Assembly: GCA_947489705.1 (NCBI GenBank)
Contig: CANLEQ010000001.1
Coordinates: 1-64,000, forward strand
Length of the DNA: 64,000 nucleotides
Reading direction: 5' to 3'
From: an uncultured Paracoccaceae bacterium
GTDB lineage: Bacteria > Pseudomonadota > Alphaproteobacteria > Rhodobacterales > Rhodobacteraceae
Program-made: the position numbers and the translations under genes
The notes under the pieces: generated by a model
Told to the model about the DNA's origin: nothing
What the model saw: only the letters and a program-made list of their open reading frames with translations
Database searches by the model: none
Part shown: piece after piece, positions 11,359 to 20,380 of the stretch
Numbering within the stretch: the stretch's first letter is position 1
Layout: every line of letters starts with the position of its first letter

Positions 11359-12888
11359 TTGCGCGGACCGCACAACATCTGGCGGCTCGTCCGCACCGGC
11401 GCGACATTGGAGCGGACCGGGGCAATGACCGTGGTGCTCGACGCGTTCCAGGCGCCGGCCTCGCTGAGGCTGACGGCGCGGGTGCTCGGCTGGCCCTTCA
11501 AATGGCTCGGCCATAGCGGCGACGAACGGCAGCCGCCGGCAACGCGCGCGCTGACCGCGCTGGGGCCCGCCTATATCAAGTTCGGCCAGGTCCTTTCGAC
11601 GCGTCCGGATGTGGTCGGCGACGAAGTCGCGGGCCAGCTGCGCGTGCTTCAGGACAAACTGCCGCCCTTCAGTCGCGAGGAAGCGTTGCAAACCATCGCG
11701 GCCGAGCTCGAGGTCGACCCCGACATCCTGTTCTCCGACTTCTCCGAACCCGTCGCCGCCGCCTCGATCGCGCAGGTCCACAAGGCGACGCTGCGCGGCA
11801 CCGGCGAGGATGTCGCGGTCAAGGTCCTGCGCCCCGGGATCGAGCGCGCTTTCCGCAAGGATGTCGAAGCCTTCTACCTCGCCGCACGGGTGGTCGATCT
11901 TCTGGCGCCGCAGGCACGCCGCCTGAAACCGATGGACGTCATCGAACATTTCGCGGGCGTCGTGCGCGGCGAGCTCGATCTGCGGATGGAAAGCTCCTCG
12001 GCGGCCGAATTCGCGGCCAATACCGCGACTGACGAGGGATTCCGCGTCCCGCGGATCGAATGGGGCGCCTCGTCGCGCCGCGTCATGACCCTCGGATGGG
12101 TGGAGGGGATATCGGCCAACGACATCGCCGCGATCGAGGCGGCGGGCCACGACCGGCGGGTGCTGGGCGAACGGGTGCTGCAGCTCTTTCTCAAGCACGC
12201 GCTGCGCGACGGGTTCTTCCACGCTGACATGCATCAGGGCAACCTCAAGATCGGCGCCAACGGCGATATCATCGCGCTCGATTTCGGCATCATGGGGCGG
12301 CTCGACGAATATACCCGCAGGGTCTATGCCGAGATCCTCTACGGCTTCATCCGCAAGGATTACCGTCGCGTCGCCGAAGTGCATTTCGAGGCGGGCTACG
12401 TGCCCGCGGACCGCGATGTCGACGATTTCGCCCGGGCGCTGCGCTCCGTGGGCGAGCCGATCTTCGGCATGGACGCCTCGCGCATCTCGATGGGGCGGCT
12501 GCTGAGCTATCTCTTCGAAGTGACCGAGCGATTCGGGATGGAAACGCGGACCGAGCTCATCCTGCTGCAGCGCACCATGGTCGTCGTGGAGGGCGTCTCG
12601 CGGTCCCTCAACCCGCAGATCAACATCTGGGAAGTCGCGCAGCCGATCGTCGAGGATTACATCCGCGACAATGTGGGGCCGAAGGCCATGCTGCGCGATC
12701 TGAGCCGCACGGCGATCATCCTGTCCCGGTTCGGCCCGAAGCTTCCGGCGATGGCCGAGACGATGCTGATGGCGCAATCGCAGCCCAGCACCGTCTACCA
12801 GCCCAAGAAATGGCCGTGGATCCTGCTCGGCTCCGGGGTCGGCGCCTTCGTCGTCGCCTTCCTCGTGCTACTGGCCGAGATCCTCTAG
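11359..12888 (+). CDS. ubiB: Ubiquinone biosynthesis protein UbiB (atypical kinase)
   Basis: Membrane-associated ADCK/UbiB-family ATPase needed for ubiquinone synthesis, probably handling lipid intermediates rather than hydroxylating them. The frame starts with TTG one base after the ubiE stop. The family KxGQ motif appears as YIKFGQVLSTRPD, the kinase-like lysine as VAVKVLRPGI, the catalytic loop as HADMHQGNLKI, and the metal-binding segment as ALDFGIMGR. The C-terminus has a hydrophobic hairpin (WILLGSGVGAFVVAFLVLL). At 509 residues it is of normal length. Its last 21 bases overlap the end of the convergent APH-family gene. Confidence 0.95.
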   Translation: MRGPHNIWRLVRTGATLERTGAMTVVLDAFQAPASLRLTARVLGWPFKWLGHSGDERQPPATRALTALGPAYIKFGQVLSTRPDVVGDEVAGQLRVLQDKLPPFSREEALQTIAAELEVDPDILFSDFSEPVAAASIAQVHKATLRGTGEDVAVKVLRPGIERAFRKDVEAFYLAARVVDLLAPQARRLKPMDVIEHFAGVVRGELDLRMESSSAAEFAANTATDEGFRVPRIEWGASSRRVMTLGWVEGISANDIAAIEAAGHDRRVLGERVLQLFLKHALRDGFFHADMHQGNLKIGANGDIIALDFGIMGRLDEYTRRVYAEILYGFIRKDYRRVAEVHFEAGYVPADRDVDDFARALRSVGEPIFGMDASRISMGRLLSYLFEVTERFGMETRTELILLQRTMVVVEGVSRSLNPQINIWEVAQPIVEDYIRDNVGPKAMLRDLSRTAIILSRFGPKLPAMAETMLMAQSQPSTVYQPKKWPWILLGSGVGAFVVAFLVLLAEIL

Positions 12889-13734
12889 CAGCGACAGCTC
12901 CGCCGCGAGCCCGGCCGCGTAATCGCCGGATCCGTCGGCGATCCGCCACGCGGCATAGCACGCGAAACGCCATGTGAGCCACGGGCGCCACAGCCGATAG
13001 GCCTCCGCGATCCCGGGACGTCCGTAGGCGGCCAGCGCGTCTGCGAGATGCGCCTCGTCCAGCGGCGGTGCACCGCAACTCAGGCGCATGGAGGGCGAGA
13101 GGGCGCAGGCGATGTCGAAGACCGGATCGCCATGGGCGGGGCATTGCCAGTCGACGAATGACACGCACCCCGCATGGACGAGCGCATTGGCCGGAACGGG
13201 GTCGCCGTGGAGAAAGACGCTTTCGGCCGCGCGCGCCGGCGGCCGGTGCGCCGGGCGACCGCGCGCCAGACGGCGTACCAAGTCGCCGGGGGCGGCGCGC
13301 ATCATGTCATGCCCCTCTTGCGCGAACCTGCCCGCGTCGAGGCACAGCGCGCGAAGACCCTCGGGGGCGGGGATGTCATGCAGGACGCGCAGGGCCCGGA
13401 GCACCTCGGCCGGGTCCGTCGCCGGCTCTCCCGGCAGGGCCTCGAGGATCAGGACCGTTCCCCAGGGGCTCGACACATGGGCAAGGAGCGCCGGGGCGAG
13501 GGACCGCCCGGAAAGATGGCGCAGCGCCGCGATCTCGGCCGCGGCATCGTTGGGATAGAGCGGCGTGGCGCCCGCGGGGCGGTGAAGTTTCACGATGCGG
13601 GATGGCGCACCCGGTCCGGAGACGCGCCAGACGTGATTGCTGCGCCCTCCGGCGAGCCTGCTCCATGCCGCCCCCGGCGACAGGTGCCCCTCGCGCACGA
13701 GCCAGTCGTTCAACGCCGCTTGGTCCTCGATCAC
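12868..13734 (-). CDS. Aminoglycoside/choline phosphotransferase-family kinase
   Basis: Small-molecule kinase of the APH fold; the substrate is unknown. The N-lobe has a nucleotide-binding turn GGRSNHVWRV and a lysine in IVKLHRP. The catalytic loop is FLHGDPVPANAL and the metal-binding segment is FVDWQCPAHGDP. I prefer the GTG start at 13734 (288 residues, VIEDQAALNDWL) because GAGCGGGG stands just before it; a TTG at 13764 would add ten residues. It is convergent with ubiB and overlaps its 3' end by 21 bp. It could be a thiamine or choline kinase, but nothing in the neighbourhood decides this. Confidence 0.75.
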   Translation of the reverse strand: MIEDQAALNDWLVREGHLSPGAAWSRLAGGRSNHVWRVSGPGAPSRIVKLHRPAGATPLYPNDAAAEIAALRHLSGRSLAPALLAHVSSPWGTVLILEALPGEPATDPAEVLRALRVLHDIPAPEGLRALCLDAGRFAQEGHDMMRAAPGDLVRRLARGRPAHRPPARAAESVFLHGDPVPANALVHAGCVSFVDWQCPAHGDPVFDIACALSPSMRLSCGAPPLDEAHLADALAAYGRPGIAEAYRLWRPWLTWRFACYAAWRIADGSGDYAAGLAAELSLLEDLGQ

Positions 13735-13805
13735 CCCGTGCCCCGCTCGCCCCGGATCGCGCAAGGGCTATCGCGGCGGGCGCGGCGTGCCTAGAGGTCG
13801 CGCGC

Positions 13806-14474
13806 TCAGCCGGCCTCGCGCACGGCCGAAACCGACATTGCCGGGATCTCGATCCCGCCCCCGAAAACGAGCGACGGTCCGTCGGCCCCCGCGCGGACTT
13901 CGGTCACGCGCGCATAGGCCGATGTCTCCTGCGTGGCGACGAGGTCCTGGCCCTCGAAGCTCTCGACCGAGAAGGAATAGACCCCGAGCGGTGCGGCGCC
14001 GCCCCGTGTCCGCGTCCCCGCCCATTGGGTCGGCGAGCCGATCGCGTCGATCTGGCGGCGGTCGATCTCGATGCCCTGCGCATCGCGTACGACGAGTTCG
14101 TGACGCGACCCCGCGATCGGCGCCTGCGGGTCGAGCGTGATCGGCTGTCCGGTATAGCGCACGTCCATGGGGGCGCGGACCTCGCGGCCGATCCAGTTCG
14201 ACATCGCCGTGAACTCGTCGCTGCCATTGCCGCTCACCATCGCCTGGAGCAGCTCGTTGGTCTTAACGGATTGCTCGACATTGGAGAATGTCGCAAGCTG
14301 GACCGCGAATTCCTCGGATTTCATCGGGTTGAGCGGGTCCTGATTCTGGATCTGCGCCGTCATCATCTTGAGAAACGTGTCGAAATCCGACGAAATGCCG
14401 GGCTTGTCCTGCGCCGCCGAGGCCGGAGAGGCATTCTCGCGCGCGATCGTCATGGGGGCTTGGGAAATGTCCAT
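13806..14474 (-). CDS. flgD: Flagellar hook assembly (capping) protein FlgD
   Basis: Scaffold that caps the growing hook and lets FlgE polymerise. The N-terminal region has the family core FLKMMTAQIQNQDPLNPMKSEEF at about residues 34-56, followed by QLATFSNVEQSVKTN. A beta-rich FlgD Ig/Tudor-like half follows. It is 222 residues long. It lies 13 bp downstream of fliK on the same strand, so hook capping and hook-length control are co-transcribed. The hook gene flgE is not in this window. Confidence 0.95.
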   Translation of the reverse strand: MDISQAPMTIARENASPASAAQDKPGISSDFDTFLKMMTAQIQNQDPLNPMKSEEFAVQLATFSNVEQSVKTNELLQAMVSGNGSDEFTAMSNWIGREVRAPMDVRYTGQPITLDPQAPIAGSRHELVVRDAQGIEIDRRQIDAIGSPTQWAGTRTRGGAAPLGVYSFSVESFEGQDLVATQETSAYARVTEVRAGADGPSLVFGGGIEIPAMSVSAVREAG

Positions 14475-14487
14475 TTCTCGCCGTCTC

Positions 14488-16056
14488 CTAAATCTTCATG
14501 TCGAGGCGATCGAGACCCGTCCGGGTCCGGATCGGTTCGGTCGTGGCGGTCTCGATCGCGGCGGGTCCGGCAATCGGTTCGGCCTCGCCGGGGCCCGCAT
14601 TCTCCACCGCGCGCGACTGCCCGCGATCGTTCCGGCCGAACGAGATGTCGACCTCGCCCATATCGAGCTCGCGGAACGCGGTTTCCAGCATGTCGCCGTT
14701 GCGCCGCAGCAGGCTCATCGTGTCGTCGCGGTCGGCCATCACGACGATCTGGATGCCCGAATCCGTGCGGTGGAGGGCGATCTTGACGCGCCCGAGCTCT
14801 TCGGGCGACAGCGAAACCTCGACGAGGCCGTTCTGGCGTCCGCGCACGGCTTCGGCGATCTGGCTGATCTGCGGGGTCGGGCGCTCCATCGCGATGCCGG
14901 CCGGGGCGATCTGCACGGCGGGGCCCGTCGCCCGCGAGGATCCCGCATCGCCTCCGAAGGCCGGCTCCGCCGACGCGGGCCCATCGACGCCGGACGTCGC
15001 GGCCGCATCGAGCGTGGCGGCGAACGGTGCCGAAGCGGCGGCCTGCGGCATGGCGGCGGCAGCGGGCATCGGCGGCGCGTTCTGCCCGGACGCGGGCGCA
15101 CCGGCCACGTTCCTGTCGCCGAGGAACCGGGTCTGCGATCCGTCGATCGGCGCTTGATCGCCCGGCGCGATCGCGACCGTGTCGCCCGCGGCGCGGCCGG
15201 AGGCGGGCGCGCCGCCGCCGTCCTGAACCGCGAGGCGCGCGGCGATCGCGGGGCCGATCGCACTCGGGGCCGAGGCGATCTGCGCGATCTGCGCAGTCTC
15301 GGGCGCGCGGCGGACCACGATCTCGGCCTGGCCGGCCTCGGGTGATGCCGGGCGCGCCGACATGTCGCTGGCGCGAGCCTCGGACACCGGCGCGAGCGGC
15401 GGGGCCGCGTCGCCACGCCCGGCTTCGCCGGTCGCACGCGCAGCACCTGCCACGATATCCTGTGTCGGTCCGGACATTGCGGCGGCCATCGCCAGCGGCG
15501 ATGCGGACGCCCTATCGGACCCACGCGCGATCGGCTCCGCCGATTGGTCCGCCGATGCCGGGCCTTTCGCCGGATCCGTCGCGCGCGAGGCAAATCCGGA
15601 CAATTCACCCTCGGCTCCGGCGGCGCGTTCACCCTCCGCGACATGGGCATTCGCCGTCGCGGCGGCCAGGACATCGTCGGCCGCCGTCAGCGCGGCGAGG
15701 ATTTGCGCGATCGCGTCGTCCTCGAATTCGGACGAATCGTGATCCGCCGCGTCGGAATCGACCGATTGAGCGGTCTCGGACGACGCGTCGTCTTCGGCCG
15801 CCCCGTCGCCCGTCTCGGCATCATCGGCCGGCCTTGCGCCTGGATCCGGTTCCGCATCGGGCTTTTTCGTCTCGGCCGGATCAGGCGCGGCCGCTTCCGT
15901 CTCGGCGGGCCGCCCGGCCGGAGCCTCCCTCGATTCGGCGCGGTTCAGATCCTCGACCAGCGCCGCGAACCGGCCGTCTGCCTGCGATTTCGTCGCGGGC
16001 ACGGCCGCGCGATGCGGAATGTCGGACAGGGGTATCGAATATCCGATCTGTGTCAT
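14488..16056 (-). CDS. fliK: Flagellar hook-length control protein FliK
   Basis: Secreted molecular ruler that switches the export gate from hook to filament substrates through FlhB. The start at 16056 (MTQIGYSIPLSDIPH, 522 residues) removes a non-homologous upstream extension of the open frame. The first two thirds are low-complexity, rich in Ala, Asp, Glu and Pro, as usual for FliK. The conserved C-terminal domain has VEVSLSPEELGRVKIALH, then a helical segment LLRRNGDMLETAFRELDMGEVDISF. It is divergent from the flgJ-like gene across a 102-bp gap that holds a TTAC-N7-TTAC box. Confidence 0.93.
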   Translation of the reverse strand: MTQIGYSIPLSDIPHRAAVPATKSQADGRFAALVEDLNRAESREAPAGRPAETEAAAPDPAETKKPDAEPDPGARPADDAETGDGAAEDDASSETAQSVDSDAADHDSSEFEDDAIAQILAALTAADDVLAAATANAHVAEGERAAGAEGELSGFASRATDPAKGPASADQSAEPIARGSDRASASPLAMAAAMSGPTQDIVAGAARATGEAGRGDAAPPLAPVSEARASDMSARPASPEAGQAEIVVRRAPETAQIAQIASAPSAIGPAIAARLAVQDGGGAPASGRAAGDTVAIAPGDQAPIDGSQTRFLGDRNVAGAPASGQNAPPMPAAAAMPQAAASAPFAATLDAAATSGVDGPASAEPAFGGDAGSSRATGPAVQIAPAGIAMERPTPQISQIAEAVRGRQNGLVEVSLSPEELGRVKIALHRTDSGIQIVVMADRDDTMSLLRRNGDMLETAFRELDMGEVDISFGRNDRGQSRAVENAGPGEAEPIAGPAAIETATTEPIRTRTGLDRLDMKI

Positions 16057-16100
16057 GGGGTCGCCTTCTCCGAGTCGCCCCGCAGAATTCCGCAATTTGA

Positions 16101-16115
16101 TTACCGTTTCTTTAC
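16101..16115. promoter_or_regulatory. CtrA-like box between fliK and flgJ-like gene
   Basis: TTAC (16101-16104), seven bases, TTAC (16112-16115), giving an 11-bp repeat. It resembles the CtrA pattern TTAA-N7-TTAA with one change per half. A GANTC site lies at 16150. Assignment is inference. Confidence 0.4.
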
Positions 16116-16158
16116 CGGGGCCGCGTTTTCTGCACTGCGAGACGCAAAGGATTCGCCG

Positions 16159-16446
16159 ATGATAGACCCGATTGCCCCATCCGCCCGGCCGCAGGGCCTC
16201 AGCGTCGAGCGCCGCGACGAACTGCGCGCAGCGGCCGAACGGCTGGAGGCGTCCTTCCTGACCGAGATGCTGAAAGAGGCGGGGCTCGGGGCGCGCGAGG
16301 GCGCGTTCGGCGGTGGTATCGGAGAGGACCAGTTCATGTCGCTCATGCGGGCGGAGCATGCGGACCTTATCGTCGAACAGGGCGGTATCGGACTGGCCGA
16401 GACCTTGTTCAAGAGCCTGGTGCAACGCGAGGAACGAAATGCTTGA
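16159..16446 (+). CDS. FlgJ-like rod-binding protein (chaperone domain only)
   Basis: 95-residue protein matching the N-terminal rod-capping half of FlgJ, without the peptidoglycan hydrolase domain. The core is AAERLEASFLTEMLKEAGLG, then GIGEDQFMSLMRAEHADLIVEQGGIGLAE, ending close to the family's usual boundary. Single-domain FlgJ proteins are normal in alphaproteobacteria. It overlaps the next gene by 8 bp (ATG at 16439, stop at 16444-16446), so the two are translationally coupled. It is divergent from fliK. Confidence 0.85.
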   Translation: MIDPIAPSARPQGLSVERRDELRAAAERLEASFLTEMLKEAGLGAREGAFGGGIGEDQFMSLMRAEHADLIVEQGGIGLAETLFKSLVQREERNA

Positions 16447-16777
16447 TTGGCATCTGACGAAGTTGATGAAGCTTCTGGAGCGCGAGCGGGCGCATCTTCT
16501 GCGCGGTGATCTCGCCGCCGCGGCGGAGCTCTCGGACGGGAAGGAACGGCTTCTGGAGAAGCTGGACATATCGGGGCTCGACGCGCCGCGGCTGCGGCGG
16601 CTGACGACCTCGGCCTCGCGCAACGAGCGGCTGATCGCCGCCGCCCGCGAGGGCGTCTCGGCCGCACGCCAGCGCCTCCAGCAGATCCGGCAGGGCCCCG
16701 GGGTCAGGACCTACATGGCCAACGGAACGCGGGAGACGATCCGTCCGCCGCAGACGAGCCTGCACAAACGCGCATAG
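16439..16777 (+). CDS. FlgN-like flagellar export chaperone
   Basis: 112-residue helical protein: MLDWHLTKLMKLLERERAHLLRGDL at the start, then KERLLEKLD and NERLIAAAREGVSAARQRL. This Leu/Glu heptad layout and the C-terminal TYMANGTRE resemble FlgN, which chaperones the hook-filament junction proteins FlgK and FlgL. Sequence identity with the enterobacterial protein is low, so the name rests on size, helix pattern and place. It overlaps the flgJ-like gene and is the last flagellar gene before the transporter module. Its expected clients flgK and flgL are not in the window. Confidence 0.65.
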   Translation: MLDWHLTKLMKLLERERAHLLRGDLAAAAELSDGKERLLEKLDISGLDAPRLRRLTTSASRNERLIAAAREGVSAARQRLQQIRQGPGVRTYMANGTRETIRPPQTSLHKRA

Positions 16778-16856
16778 CCCTGACCTCACATTTGCGGCAA
16801 ACCGATTGCGTAGGCCCGCCCCTTCCGGCTTTATCGCGCCGAAGGGAGGGCGCGAT

Positions 16857-17465
16857 TTGCTGGACGCTCGCATCAGGCCGTGGATCGACCCGCCGCTGAA
16901 CCGGATCGGCCGGCAGGTCGCGCGGATCGGCATCGGCGCGAACACGATCACCCTGCTGGGTCTCGTCCTCGGCCTCGCGGGCGCGTTCTGCATCACCCGG
17001 GGCCTCTTTGCCGCGGCGCTCGGTCTGGTCCTGCTGTCGCGTCTCGCCGATGGGCTCGACGGTGCGGTCGCGCGCGCGACACGGCGGACGGATTTCGGCG
17101 GGTATCTCGACATCACGGCGGATTTCGTATTCTACGCGTCGATCCCGCTCGCCTTCGCGCTCCACGCGCCGGAGGCCAACGCGCTGGCCGCCGCCTTCCT
17201 CCTTGCCAGCTTCTACGTCAACGGCACCAGCTTTCTGGGATTCGCGATCCTGGCCGAAAAACACGGGCTCAGCACCGATGCCCAGGGACAGAAATCGCTC
17301 TATTTCTCGAACGGGTTGCTGGAAGGAACCGAGACGATCGTCTTTTTCGTTCTTCTCTGCCTGGTCCCGACCCAGTTCCCGGCCATGTCGTGGATCTTCG
17401 GCGGTCTGTGCTTTGCCACCGCATTCCTGCGGATCGCCGCCGCGCGGCGGGTATTCCCGTTCTGA
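16857..17465 (+). CDS. CDP-alcohol phosphatidyltransferase family protein (YnjF-like)
   Basis: Integral membrane enzyme that transfers a phosphatidyl group from CDP-diacylglycerol to an alcohol. The active-site pattern D-x2-D-G-x2-A-R-x8-G-x3-D-x3-D is complete, starting at ADGLDGAVARAT and ending in YLDITAD. About five hydrophobic segments follow. I chose the TTG at 16857 because GAAGGGAGGG stands six bases before it, giving 202 residues, close to E. coli YnjF. It precedes genes like ynjB, ynjC and ynjD, the same partners as in E. coli, so it probably belongs to that module. Its alcohol substrate is unknown. Confidence 0.82.
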   Translation: MLDARIRPWIDPPLNRIGRQVARIGIGANTITLLGLVLGLAGAFCITRGLFAAALGLVLLSRLADGLDGAVARATRRTDFGGYLDITADFVFYASIPLAFALHAPEANALAAAFLLASFYVNGTSFLGFAILAEKHGLSTDAQGQKSLYFSNGLLEGTETIVFFVLLCLVPTQFPAMSWIFGGLCFATAFLRIAAARRVFPF

Positions 17466-17484
17466 TGACAAGAAAGGTTTCGAT

Positions 17485-18672
17485 GTGAAATCCCCCCTGA
17501 TCGCTCTCTCCCTCTGCCTGCCGCTCGCGGCCGCGGCGCAACCCGCGCCCTCGGATTGGCAGGCCGTGCTGGCCGAGGCCGACGGACAGACCGTCTACTG
17601 GTACGCTTGGGGCGGATCGACGGCGACGAACGACTACATCGCCTGGATCGGCGAGCAGGTCGCCGCGCACGGCGTCACGCTCGAACACGTCAAGCTGACC
17701 GACACCGCCGATGCCGTGACCCGCGTCCTGAGCGAGCGCGAGGCGGGCGAGACCGAGGACGGGGCCGTCGATCTCATCTGGATCAACGGCGAGAACTTCG
17801 TGGCCATGAAGGAGGCGGACCTGCTCTTCGGGCCCTTCGCGACCGATCTGCCGAACTACGATCTGGTGGCCGACGATCCGGTCGTCACGACGGATTTCGC
17901 GACGCCGGTCGAGGGCATGGAAAGCCCCTGGGCCAAGGCGCAGTTCGTCTTCATGTACGACAGCGCCGATACCGAGGCACCCTCGGACATGGATGCCCTG
18001 CTGGACTGGACGGCCGACAATCCGGGCCGGTTCACCTATCCCCAGCCGCCCGACTTTCTTGGAACGACCTTCCTCAAGCAGGTGCTGCTAAGCCAGGTCG
18101 AGGATCCTTCGGTCCTGTCGCAACCGGTGGAAGACGTCGATTTCGAGGCGGTGACAGCCCCGCTCTGGGAGTATCTCGACGCGCTGCAGCCGAACCTCTG
18201 GCGCGGCGGCGATGCCTATCCCGACAGCGGACCGGCGCAGTTCCAGCTTCTGACCGACGAGGAGATCGACATCGCGCCGAGCCTCTCGCCCGGCGAGGCC
18301 TCCACCGCGATCGCCAATCTGCAATTGCCGGACACGATCCGCACCTTCGTGCCGGCGGGCGGCACGATCGGCAATGCGAGCTTTCTGGCGATCCCGTTCA
18401 ACTCGGGCTCCAAGGCCGGCGCGATGGTCGTGGCCAACACGATCCTGTCCCCCGAGGCGCAGCTTCGGGGCCAGGATCCGGACGTTCTGGGCTACGGGAC
18501 CGTGCTCGACCTCGACGCGCTGAGCCCAGACACGCGCCAGGCATTCGAGGATCTCGACCAGGGCATCGCCACCCTCTCGCCCGACGCGCTGGGTCAGGCC
18601 CTGCCCGAGCCGCATACGAGCTGGTCGGATGCGATCGAGGCCGAGTGGATCGAGCGTTACGGCGCGCAGTGA
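17485..18672 (+). CDS. ABC transporter substrate-binding protein (YnjB-like)
   Basis: Periplasmic solute-binding protein of 395 residues. A signal peptide (SPLIALSLCLPLAAAAQ) precedes a mature start near PAPSDWQAV. The body has YWYAWGGSTATNDYIAWI near residue 37 and DLIWINGENFVAMKE near residue 92, both typical of the YnjB group. The start is GTG at 17485. Its stop lies just before the permease gene, and the ATPase follows, giving an SBP-permease-ATPase operon. The ligand of YnjBCD-type systems is not settled, and nothing here identifies it. Confidence 0.85.
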   Translation: MKSPLIALSLCLPLAAAAQPAPSDWQAVLAEADGQTVYWYAWGGSTATNDYIAWIGEQVAAHGVTLEHVKLTDTADAVTRVLSEREAGETEDGAVDLIWINGENFVAMKEADLLFGPFATDLPNYDLVADDPVVTTDFATPVEGMESPWAKAQFVFMYDSADTEAPSDMDALLDWTADNPGRFTYPQPPDFLGTTFLKQVLLSQVEDPSVLSQPVEDVDFEAVTAPLWEYLDALQPNLWRGGDAYPDSGPAQFQLLTDEEIDIAPSLSPGEASTAIANLQLPDTIRTFVPAGGTIGNASFLAIPFNSGSKAGAMVVANTILSPEAQLRGQDPDVLGYGTVLDLDALSPDTRQAFEDLDQGIATLSPDALGQALPEPHTSWSDAIEAEWIERYGAQ

Positions 18673-18694
18673 CGCCAGGGCCCGCGCGCGCGTC

Positions 18695-20380
18695 GTGCCG
18701 ATCATCCTGCGGCTTCTTCCGTCGCTGACGCTGCTCGCGATGCTCGGCCCCGTGGCGGCGGGGCTCGCGGGCGCGGTGCTCCCGGCCTTCGGACATCTTC
18801 CCGCGGCGGGCTTTGACGGTCCGTCGCTCGTCGCGTGGGAACGTCTCTTCGGGTGGGCGGGCATCGGCGAGGCCACGCGGCTGTCGCTGACGACCGGATT
18901 TCTCGCGACGCTGGGATCGCTCGCGATCGTGACGCTGATCACGGCGGGCTGGTGGAACACGCGCGTCTTCGGCTGGCTCGAACGGGCGCTGTCGCCGCTT
19001 CTGTCGGTGCCGCACGCGGCGGCGGCCTTCGGGATCGCGTTCCTCATCGCGCCGTCGGGCTGGATCATGCGCCTGGTCTCGCCGGAACTGACGGGCCTCT
19101 CGCGGCCGCCCGACATTCTCGTCGTGGGCGATCCCTGGGGCCTGTCGATGACCGCGGGGCTCATCGCCAAGGAGGTGCCGTTCCTCTTGCTGATGACATT
19201 GGCGGCGCTGGGCCAGGTCCGCGCGCGGGCCGCGCTCGAGTTGGCGCGGAGCATGGGATACGGGCGCGTCGCGGCCTGGCTCAAGGCGGTCTTTCCGCAG
19301 GTCTACGCGCAGATCCGGCTGCCGGTCTATGTCGTGCTCGCCTATTCGATGTCGGTGGTCGACGTGGCGCTGATCCTCGGGCCGTCGACGCCGGCCACGC
19401 TGTCGGTGCAGATCGTGCGGTGGATGTCCGATCCCGACCTCGCGATGCGCCTGGTGGCGAGCGCGGGCGCGATCCTGCAGCTCGGGCTGGTCGTGGGGGC
19501 GCTGGCGCTCTGGCGGCTGGCCGAATGGCTCGTCGGGTTATGGGGCACGGGCTGGGCCGGCGGCGGCGGGCGCGGCCGCCCGCTCGATGCGTCGCGGCCG
19601 GTCGCGCTGGGGCTCGCGGGTCTCTCGGCCTGCGCCACGCTGGCGGGGCTCGCGGCACTCGGCATCTGGTCCGTCGCCGGGCTCTGGCGCTTTCCCGACG
19701 CCCTGCCCGACGCGCTGAGCCTGCGCAGCTGGACGCGGCATGCCGCGGGTCTGGGCGATGCGATCGGCGACACCGCTCTGGTCGCGCTGAGCGCCACGGC
19801 GATGGCGCTCCTGCTGACGATCGGGTGCCTCGAGGCAGAGTTCCGGCGCGGCCGGACAATCGGGCGATTCGCGCTCTGGCTGCTCTACCTGCCCTTGATC
19901 GTGCCGCAGACGGCGTTTCTTCCGGGGCTCCAGACCTTCCTGCTGCGGCTCGGGGCGGATCGGGGAACATTGCCCGTCATCGCAGCCCACCTGGTGTTCG
20001 TCCTGCCCTACGTGTTCCTGTCGCTCGGCGATCCGTGGCGCGCCTGGGACCGGCGTCAGGCGGTGGCGGCCGCGGCGCTCGGGGCGTCGCCGGGACGCGT
20101 GCTTCTGGCCGTCCGTCTGCCCATGTTGCTGCGTCCGCTGCTGGTGGCCGGCGCCATCGGCATCGCGGTCAGCGTGGGGCAATATCTGCCCACGCTGCTG
20201 ATCGGCGGCGGCCGGGTCGCCACGCTCACGACCGAGGCCGTGGCGCTTTCCTCGGGCGGCGACCGACGGGCGATCGGTGTCTTCGGCCTGGCACAGACGC
20301 TCGCCGCCCTCCTGCCCTTCACCCTCGCGGCGCTGCTTCCCGCACTTCTGTGGCGCAACCGGCGGGGCCTCCATGGCTGA
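18695..20380 (+). CDS. ABC transporter permease (YnjC-like, duplicated domain)
   Basis: Membrane subunit with two fused permease halves and about twelve hydrophobic segments. Both halves carry an EAA-type loop that docks the ATPase: ALELARSMGYGRVAAWLKAVFPQ in the first (about 23 residues spanning 19230-19300) and VAAAALGASPGRVLLAVRLP in the second. From the GTG at 18695 the protein has 561 residues; an ATG at 18629 would overlap ynjB by 44 bases and add an Arg-rich tail, so I prefer the later start. It overlaps the ATPase gene by 8 bp. Confidence 0.85.
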   Translation: MPIILRLLPSLTLLAMLGPVAAGLAGAVLPAFGHLPAAGFDGPSLVAWERLFGWAGIGEATRLSLTTGFLATLGSLAIVTLITAGWWNTRVFGWLERALSPLLSVPHAAAAFGIAFLIAPSGWIMRLVSPELTGLSRPPDILVVGDPWGLSMTAGLIAKEVPFLLLMTLAALGQVRARAALELARSMGYGRVAAWLKAVFPQVYAQIRLPVYVVLAYSMSVVDVALILGPSTPATLSVQIVRWMSDPDLAMRLVASAGAILQLGLVVGALALWRLAEWLVGLWGTGWAGGGGRGRPLDASRPVALGLAGLSACATLAGLAALGIWSVAGLWRFPDALPDALSLRSWTRHAAGLGDAIGDTALVALSATAMALLLTIGCLEAEFRRGRTIGRFALWLLYLPLIVPQTAFLPGLQTFLLRLGADRGTLPVIAAHLVFVLPYVFLSLGDPWRAWDRRQAVAAAALGASPGRVLLAVRLPMLLRPLLVAGAIGIAVSVGQYLPTLLIGGGRVATLTTEAVALSSGGDRRAIGVFGLAQTLAALLPFTLAALLPALLWRNRRGLHG